DNA of 64,000 bases, from assembly GCA_947044365.1 (NCBI GenBank), contig OX345639.1, forward strand, positions 4,258,444 through 4,322,443, read 5' to 3'. The notes below the pieces were generated by a model. That model did no database searches, had not been told where the DNA came from, and saw only the letters and a list, made by a program, of their open reading frames with translations. How positions within the stretch are numbered: the stretch's first letter is position 1; each line of letters begins with the position of its first letter. The position numbers were made by a program, and so were the translations under genes. This document shows positions 57,401 through 64,000 of this stretch, one piece after another. The DNA is from Petrosia ficiformis (lineage: Eukaryota > Porifera > Demospongiae > Haplosclerida > Petrosiidae).

Positions 57401-60364
57401 GAATTATTACACACTACATCTAAAGTGTGCCATGCCCTCACTGAGGAGTCAGCACATGTGTTAGTATGTTACGAGAATGGATGGGACCGCACTACACAGG
57501 TTTGATAAACTGGATTTAATGTGACATACTATATTTATTTATCTTAAATAGATTGTCAGTTTGGCTCAACTTTTATGTGACCCATATTATCGAACAATGA
57601 ACGGATTTCAGGTAACCAATATACTTTATCCATAGATTATATAGACTACGTATAAGGGATTGGAAACGCCCACGCATTTCCGTACACTCCGTTGCCCCAC
57701 CCTATCTTTTTTTAGCCAGCCCCTCCCCTCTAAATACAATGCGCTATGCATGCAAGAGTGGTAAAGAACTTGTTTTAAATCGTGTATAATTAAAGAACAC
57801 TTTTGTTAAACTAATTGATAATATCACCAACCAACATAGGAGTGCTATACCTTCAGCTAGAAAACTGGAGTGTTGAACTATATGACCTACCACACTGCTT
57901 AGAGTCCCCAAAATGTAAGTACCTCGTAACCGTTTCAACTGGATTTTCTACATCTAAATGGTAACTTTTTTCTCTATATTTGTTTTAAACCCATGTATTT
58001 TTATTGAGTAACAAAACTTACATGGGAATATTGCAATAGAACTGTTATTAAAAGAAGTAAGAGTCCCAAAACCCATTTTCGTTATGATATGTACTAAAAA
58101 ACAATGGTTTTTAACATCGTACATGATTTGTTGCTAATGTTTTAGCAGTTGAGATGTTAAAACGATACAATAGCAACATGTGTATCAAGAAAAAACACCT
58201 TAATTGTCCAGTTTCAGCAAGGAATAGTGTTTTTTCTATGATCAGTCCTCACCACTAAGTAATAAAATTTAATTGATTTCTGGGGACACAGAGTGCGTCA
58301 CAGACTTATGCATTGATGCTATGGGATCACGTGCACTGTTTCCAATCCCTTATACGTAGTCTATATAATCTATGCTTTATCCATCTGTTTAACTGGACCA
58401 CACCCACTATAGGTTTTAGTGCAAAAAGAATGGATATGGTTTGGACATCCTTTTCAGAAACGTAATGGCCATCAGCACAATTCAAAAATCAAAGAAGATG
58501 GTCCAGTATTCCTGCAGTGGATTGACTGTGTATGGCAGGTAATGGTTGATAATATATGTATATTATACATAAAATGGAATTAAGGTTCATCTGTTTCTAG
58601 TAGATTATATAAACTATCGACACATTATTCCTCTATAGGTCATGCGTCAATGTCCTTTTGCTTTTGAATTCAATGAGAACCTTCTTTTAGTAAGTATGTT
58701 TGTGTCTTGTCTCTCTCATAACAGCAACATATCTCTCATCTTGTAATCTCTCTCTTGTGGTTTGAGTAATGTTGTTAGCATGAAAATCTCACGAGAGAGT
58801 CTAGCAGTATTTCTATAAACTGCATACATGCCAATACAACATGTACATATGTATGTATATTACCTGCACTTGTATATATATATGTTGTATGTTACTATTT
58901 TATTAATTCATTTTTATATTTATATGTGTATGTATTTAAATATTTTATTATAAATATATATGTATATTTATATGTGAAGGTATTTTATGTACATTATAAT
59001 TATATGTATATTTATATGTGAAAGTATTTTTATGTATAATATTATAATGTGTTATTGATATAGGCAATTATTGAACATTCGTATTCGGATCAATTTGGAA
59101 CTTTTTTGATGAATTCCGAGCGAGAAAGAAATCAGGTACACCTCAACATGATATCTCATAGTTGTATCATGCACTTCTCTTTCATAGTGTTTCATGATTC
59201 CTAATCATTATCATCAGTCTGTTAATCAAAATACTATCTCATTTTGGACATGGATATCAATGATGAATGCAAGCAGTCAAATATTTTATAATCCATTATA
59301 TGATAGCTCATTCCATCCTTGGTAAGTAAAGGAACATCATGATGTGGGAAGAAATGTAGATAATAATATATATATATATATATATATTATTTTTTTTAGT
59401 GTCATATATCCCAAATATTATCAAACTTGTCTTGAATTATGGAGGAACCATTATGAAAGGGAGAAAGTCAGAGTGGTACAGTTCTGTGTGTGTCTGTCTC
59501 TGTCTGTCTTTCTGTTTGTCTCTGTTCTGTGTGTCTCTATGTGTGTGTGTAGAGTTTGATGCAAATATTCTAATTCTTATAATCAGTTGTTTAGTGTTAT
59601 TGGTTAACTATATTTCAGGAGCTTCAAGAAGCCTCACCGCTGGACAGTAGACTCTATACTGAACTAAGACAACTTATTACATTATTCCAGGTGTGTTTAA
59701 ACTGTTTATATATTGTGTGTTGACATTGTTGTATTATATACATATAGCCACTCCTATACCTGATAATTATAATAATGTGATTGTCGTTTTTCTATTCCAC
59801 AGGAAAGACGCCCTGAATTCACAGATCATACTTTTGGAACAGGTGTAACTAATTCTCTTAACTCACTCACTTTTCAATTTTCTACAAGATCTGGAAGTGT
59901 GTTATACTGCATTGTTGTTTCATCATTATTTATATTAGTGTTTTCATCATTTCAGATGAATCAATGCTCCTTGGTCCAAACCCTTTACCAACATCATCAT
60001 CATCTCCTTCACCTCGTATCATTAGAACAAGATCAGACAAGGTTTATACTAGTATCATGAACTATCTCTCTTCAGAAGGTGATTAATTATTAATAATTTT
60101 AGGAATACATCATTATTCCCCCTCCTCCTCCTCCTTCAGGTTATGATGCTTCTATATGTCATCATATTATAATATCTTCCACAATGGCTCAGGGTTTTCT
60201 CGTTAAAGAAGGAGGTTATAAAGTATATTGGTTTTATTATCTGGTTTGACTTGGTTTATATTGTTAGGTTTTATGAAGAATTGGAAAAAGAGATGGTTTG
60301 TGTTAGACTTTGTAGCTGAATATTTTGCGTATTTCGAAACAGATGAGGTACATTATATAATATA

Positions 60365-60450
<86 letters not shown>

Positions 60451-60706
60451 ATATATATATTTAAGTATTATATCATTCTTATTACAGCATTTTCATCGTA
60501 AAGAGGCTCCTAAAGGAGTGATTTCACTTGATCAAATCAAAAGGGTATCATTATCATCAAAAAGAATCCATTTGATGTCAAACCTTTTTCAAGTAAGGAC
60601 ACCACTTCGAACTTATAACATCAAAGCACCCAGTATCATCTCCATGGAGATATGGATGGCATGTCTCAAGCTACCACCTTCTTCTCTTGTTGTACCAAAC
60701 CCATGA
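48477..60706 (+). CDS. Myotubularin-family protein with C-terminal PH domain, probable pseudophosphatase
   Basis: Exon 1 ([20 protein letters not shown], ending PILMH, 48477-48611) joins in phase to 52271-52450, which begins the PH-GRAM domain ([37 protein letters not shown]). GRAM resumes after an insertion of about 640 residues (53451-55535) with [20 protein letters not shown]. Phosphatase domain: [27 protein letters not shown], active-site loop [53 protein letters not shown]-terminal PH domain: [20 protein letters not shown], ending SSLVVPNP (TGA 60704-60706). The canonical HCSDGWDR loop reads CYENGWDR, so the catalytic Cys position is Tyr. A C-terminal PH domain recalls SBF1/2 (MTMR5/13), but there is no DENN region, so orthology is open. 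The insertion has [10 protein letters not shown] repeats and a poly-Pro run. Confidence 0.9.
49215..49284. other. Three adjacent perfect short inverted repeats
   Basis: In intron 1 of the myotubularin gene, within 70 bp: TCACAT/ATGTGA (49215-49233), TATGCTGAGTCAGCATA (49234-49250) and CATGATACTA/TAGTATCATG with a 5-base loop (49260-49284). Function unknown. Confidence 0.6.
49800..50052. repeat. 42-bp minisatellite in myotubularin intron 1
   Basis: About six copies of AAGATGTTTGGGAATGGGAA plus TGTGGTTGATACATTAGTATGT. The period of 42 is a multiple of three, giving open frames on both strands that are not genes. The remaining intron, 50060-51730, is AT-rich with no gene or clear element seen. 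Confidence 0.95.
51743..52131. mobile_element. 389-bp hAT-like MITE with exact 8-bp target duplication
   Basis: The ends are CAGACTTGGGTCAAATACAT and the complement of CAGGCTTGGGTCAAATACAT (19 of 20 match). The exact flanking duplication GTATGAAC is at 51735-51742 and 52132-52139. The interior consists of many GTATTTGTATTTG/AAATACA repeats in both orientations and has no coding potential. The 8-bp duplication and CAG ends fit hAT. Confidence 0.93.
52829..53445. repeat. Higher-order tandem repeat, 232-bp unit
   Basis: Short units (CCTATTACATTAGTCTCTAT then GCCCTATC..) of about 50-65 bp are organised into a 232-bp super-unit. The marker GCCCTATCTTTATTCCCACA recurs at 52859, 53091 and 53323, exactly 232 bp apart. 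It lies in the myotubularin intron that interrupts the GRAM domain and ends at the acceptor CTTCCAG (53450). Confidence 0.93.
57631..58374. mobile_element. 744-bp DNA transposon with perfect 37-bp inverted repeats
   Basis: Terminal repeats of 37 bp (57631-57667 and 58338-58374, starting CATAGATTATATAGACTACG) are perfect complements. The flanks share CTTTATC (57624-57630 and 58375-58381), a 7-bp target duplication. The interior has no long open frame, so it is non-autonomous. The superfamily is unresolved; CA-ends with a 7-8-bp duplication would fit P-like or hAT-like families. It fills most of the intron between exons ending NGFQ and starting VLVQKEWIW. Confidence 0.95.
60350..60465. repeat. 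(AT)n microsatellite in the PH-domain intron
   Basis: About 110 bp of almost pure TA dinucleotides between PH-domain exons of the myotubularin gene; strongly self-complementary. Confidence 0.97.
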
Positions 60707-61106
60707 TATTTTATTACGATATGTCGCATGACCAACTGGTACATTGGCATGTGACTACCTCATGACTTAATAGTGTGAGAAATTGATAGGTTCATATTTT
60801 AATTTTCAGTCATTTTCACCAACATTTAATGTTGTTTTTGTCTTGTTTTTTTTATAGTATATATTGAAATAATGATTTATTTATGATAATGTATTATGTA
60901 GTTGTATATTAAATGATGTTTTATAGTTAAAAAACAATATGTACAAAAACTATGTTAAAAATTATAGTGAAGAAAATATTACAGTTATAATGTTAAGATT
61001 AACTTTTTATGGCAAGTGAGATTGCCTAAAAACTTGTCTGGTAGAATTCCCTATGATAATGATATAATATTATTAATATAAATTAACCTATAATTAGCGT
61101 ACTTGA
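60707..61106. other. Convergent 3' flank, myotubularin / homeobox gene
   Basis: About 400 bp of AT-rich sequence containing both 3' UTRs. A UAUUUAU core on the plus strand near 60878 is a possible weak ARE for the myotubularin mRNA. No gene seen. Confidence 0.6.
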
Positions 61107-62383
61107 TTATTTCAACTTATCATCAGCTGAATCATCTGAACTAACTTCCTCTTCCCCATCTTCATCATCATCTTGTACAGCTTTTTTCATGCGTCTTCTT
61201 GCATTTGCAAACCAAGTAGATACCTAAAGATCAGTAATATTCACTTATTAATACTCATATGAAAGTTATCTTACCTGAGTAAAGGTTAGCTGAGTTGCTT
61301 GGCACAAAAGCATTTTCTCATGTCGTGAAGGATAAGGGTGATCTTTATGATCCTCAAACCATTTAATTAGAGGTATTGCTCTCTCAGGGGTCAGTTTGAA
61401 ACGAGGTGTGTCGTAAGAAACTTTAGGAAACTGTCCCACTGGAAGTGATGGGTAACTATTATGATGAATTACATTATATACATTATAATGAGAGAAGTAT
61501 TTTGCATTAACTAACTTCCATAGAGCAAATGATGATCCTGTTGAGCTGATACTCACTTGAGATGGATAGTGCGAAGTGAGATACTCTGGATATGGAGAAG
61601 ACGTTGAATTTGTTGGTAAGTAACTTCCACTGTTACTGCTGAAAGTATTACCATAATTACCACTAGGGTACCCATAATTATTGACCAAGCCATGTGTATG
61701 TCCATTAGAAAACGGCAACTGGTCTGTGTTTGAATTATTCAGCAGGACATTCAGAGGAGAAGTGTAAGAAGATGATGAAGAGGATGAAGAGGAGGAAGAA
61801 AGTTGATAGTAGTTATTTGATTGGAGACCAGATGATGGATAAGTAGGATATGAATATTTGTATAAGCCATTTTCAGAGTGAGGTGAGCTGGTTATAGGAG
61901 ATAGCTCATAAGACGAGGATGATGATGATGTTGGAGTCTCCACATCTGTGGTATTACCTGTGCATGTGTTTGATGGGGAGAAAGTTCTTGCTGGAGATTG
62001 AGGACTAGGAATTGGAGAAGATGTAGAACCCTATAGTTGTAATAATAATAATAAGTATGCTCGTCTTATAATTATTCAAATCTTACATTTGGTGAACCAT
62101 TATACGAATTCTCCCCTAACACTGCGGCATTCACAGAAAGAGAATTTGATAAATGTGGATATAAATAATTATTGCAGCTTGTTGTAGATGTTGAGTAAGT
62201 GTGATTAGAATATGAAGAGTTTGGGTAGACATTGGAAGTAGGAGGAAAGGAATTGTACCCAAGACCATTTGGAGACATCATAAACTCTGAGAAACCATTA
62301 CCATAGCTGGATCCTTTTTGGAAGGTGTGCAAGGAAGAAGGGATGGAGTATGGTGATGGTCGGGGCTGCATCTTCAACAACAT
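61107..62383 (-). CDS. IRX: TALE-class homeobox gene, Iroquois-like
   Basis: Transcription factor gene. Exon with MLLKMQPRPSPYSIPSSLHT (ATG about 62381-62383; the second Met is also possible) follows an acceptor, so a non-coding 5' exon near 62490 is likely. The N-terminal two thirds is a Ser/Tyr/Asn/Pro-rich disordered activation-type region with a poly-Ser run. The homeodomain is split by an intron: RFKLTPERAIPLIKWFEDHK, DHPYPSRHEKMLLCQATQLT, FTQ/VSTWFANARRRMKKAV. The PYP after helix 1 marks the three-residue loop extension of TALE proteins, and STWFANARRR with Ala at position 50 is the Iroquois signature (Mohawk has SNWFANARRR). The C-terminus is a short acidic tail (DDDEDGEEEVSSDDSADDKL) without the Iro box. 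An intermediate IRX/MKX identity is possible. Confidence 0.82.
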
Positions 62384-62666
62384 TGCCTGCAGAAAAAGAG
62401 AGAGCTAGTGTTCATTTCAGCTCCACCTAATATAGTGACATATATACAATGCAGCTATGCAGCTTGCAACTGCACAAAGTCTTACCTTCAACCGAAAAGC
62501 CTACTATCACAATCGTCTACTTCAGAAAAAAAAACTACACTTAAATGTTTCCAACACTACAAAAAAATGACTGAGCTGAGAGTTAGTATAGACTATTTAT
62601 ATATACACAAATTATACACAGACATAAGTCTAGATAAGTAGACTGCTCTGTGAAAATTAATAAATA
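62384..62666. promoter_or_regulatory. Divergent region, homeobox gene / BBS10-like gene
   Basis: Probably holds the 5' UTR exon of the homeobox gene on the minus strand (donor after GGTTGAAG near 62486) and the promoter of the chaperonin-like gene. Confidence 0.4.
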
Positions 62667-64000
62667 ATGGGAGGGGCTCGTTCGGAAATGAACCTGTTAG
62701 ACCATCTGGAGGGCTTACTACGACCAACCTTTGGTCCAAATGGTAAGAACAGTTGTTATAGTATAGTCAGAGATTATGTACAAATTTTCATTTAATAGGA
62801 TTAGATGTAATATTACATTCCAACGGACAAATACTGACCAGTAATTATGGGCTCCAGCTAATACAATTACATTCATTAGTTTTATCACACCCGGTACAGT
62901 GAATATACACTCACATTTGTGTTGTTTTACTTAACTAGAACTGAAACCCCTTTTAGTAAGGCATTGAGAATTAACTAAACTATAACTAAATTATAAGTCT
63001 ACTGTAATAACTGTAGGTAACGAAAATGAAAATTTGCCAATAATGGGGCACTTTTAGTTAGTTAACTAAACCTAATATTATTAAACTATAACCGGTTTGA
63101 GAAACCAGGCATACTATAACTATATCATTTTTGTCAAACTAAAACAACGCTAACCATTTATTTCCACTAATTACATAATATAACTAACTACTGCTGGTAT
63201 TGTTTCGCGACATGTCATTTTCAATTCATAGCGACAAATGTTAATATTTTCAACAACAGATGAGTAAATTTATCATCAGCAATGTTCAGAGATTTCACAA
63301 TATAACAGGTACGAATGTATTTATAATTGTATAAGTATGTCCAAAACTTATAAACACATAATATGAGTGTGTGTATGTTCATTTATTATAGGAGATGGTA
63401 CCAAGAGGCTTTTATTAATGTTAGCGCTAATACTAAAACAGGTATAATTTATATACATGTATAATATTATTATTAATTACATTTTTTTATATAGTTGAAA
63501 ATACATGGAACTACACCTATTGAATGTGGTAATGGTATGTTATTATAGAGTCACAATTATTGATAACATTAACCCCCACATAATTGTAGAGTAAATGCAA
63601 TATTCATTGGTACATTTTTAATCATCTCCAGCCTGACTGGTGACATTGGTTTAATTCATTTATGAATTATTCATTAATCTCTATCTGTTTGTCTTGCAGC
63701 CTCTCAACAGTTAAATATTCTATCTTCTTTATTCATAAATGAATTATTACCTGTCCTGCCTCATGAGGTATTCAATCTTCCTCTTCCTCTTGCATGCTCT
63801 CACTTTTTCCAACATAGAGTGTGAGGGAATATTCTATTTCACAGGACAAATTGATATCAGTTATTGAACAATGTCTAAACACGTGTATGTTCATGTATCA
63901 TAATGATTTTATAATGTATTTATGTGTACATGATGTGTATTGTGTGTGTGTGTGTGTGTTTATTATTTGTTAGTGTGTGTGTGTGTGTGTGTGCATGCAT
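62667..64000 (+). CDS. BBS10: BBS10-like group II chaperonin family protein (N-terminal part)
   Basis: Starts at ATG 62667 (MGGARSEMNLLDHLEGLLRP). Exons 62667-62742, 62799-62893, 63260-63308, 63394-63440, about 63496-63534, about 63700-63768 and 63845 onward join in frame: TFGPNG/LDVILHSNGQILTSNY, then LSHP/MSKFIISNVQRFHNIT, then G/DGTKRLLLMLALILKQ, LKIHGTTPIECGN, ASQQLNILSSLFINELLPVL, and DKLISVIEQCLNTC. The pattern G-P-N-G near the start, then HP...I..V....TGDGTK with a Leu-rich helix, is the nucleotide-binding entry of CCT/Hsp60-type chaperonins. The spacing HP to GDG and overall divergence most resemble BBS10, which assists BBSome assembly in ciliated animals. BBS12 or MKKS are alternatives. 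Cut by the right edge; a TG repeat lies at 63938-64000. Confidence 0.62.

Overview
The window looks like nuclear DNA from a demosponge with an Amphimedon-type genome. This is inferred from several signs: AT-rich sequence, many short GT-AG introns (often 40-150 bp), gene gaps of tens of bases, animal-specific families (an Iroquois-type TALE homeobox gene, CABLES, SRD5A, a ZFP36-type CCCH gene), and introns filled with minisatellites and small DNA transposons. No rRNA, tRNA, CRISPR or prokaryotic signals were seen. Exon joins were read by eye from splice sites and from similarity to known families, so internal boundaries are approximate.

Left part (1-12.4 kb): an unidentified coiled-coil gene (minus, running off the left edge) is head-to-head with SYMPK (plus), the mRNA 3'-end processing scaffold. 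Large introns of the coiled-coil gene carry two non-autonomous hAT-type elements and a foldback repeat. One SYMPK intron carries a minisatellite that has duplicated a 3' splice site together with the first codons of the next exon.

12.4-20.7 kb: ACSS1, a mitochondrial acetyl-CoA synthetase, starts 62 bp after SYMPK. A four-exon gene lies antisense inside one of its introns, and a paralogue of that nested gene lies just downstream of ACSS1. The two form a protein family I do not recognise. Next comes DNAJC22/wurst (TM2 plus J domain).

20.8-36.2 kb: two tandem intronless ASRGL1-type asparaginase genes whose linker before the catalytic Thr has become a His/Asp/Thr-rich tandem repeat; then MED6, YIPF4, EXO1, CABLES, an SRD5A-type steroid 5-alpha-reductase, an SLC25A45/48-type mitochondrial carrier, and a membrane-anchored JmjC protein.

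36.2-48.5 kb: NVL, a ribosome-biogenesis AAA ATPase with very repeat-rich late introns; a repeat-filled intergenic gap; and a ZFP36/tristetraprolin-family gene whose own 3' flank carries perfect AU-rich nonamers.

48.5-64 kb: a large myotubularin-family gene with a roughly 640-residue insertion in its GRAM domain, a substituted catalytic Cys and a C-terminal PH domain. It holds two small transposons with perfect target-site duplications. An Iroquois-like homeobox gene and a BBS10-like chaperonin (cut by the right edge) follow.

The genes are mostly unrelated housekeeping and developmental genes, not a pathway cluster. The main architectural themes are extreme compaction (five divergent start pairs 24-93 bp apart, four same-strand stop-to-start gaps of 41-76 bp) and introns expanded by tandem repeats.
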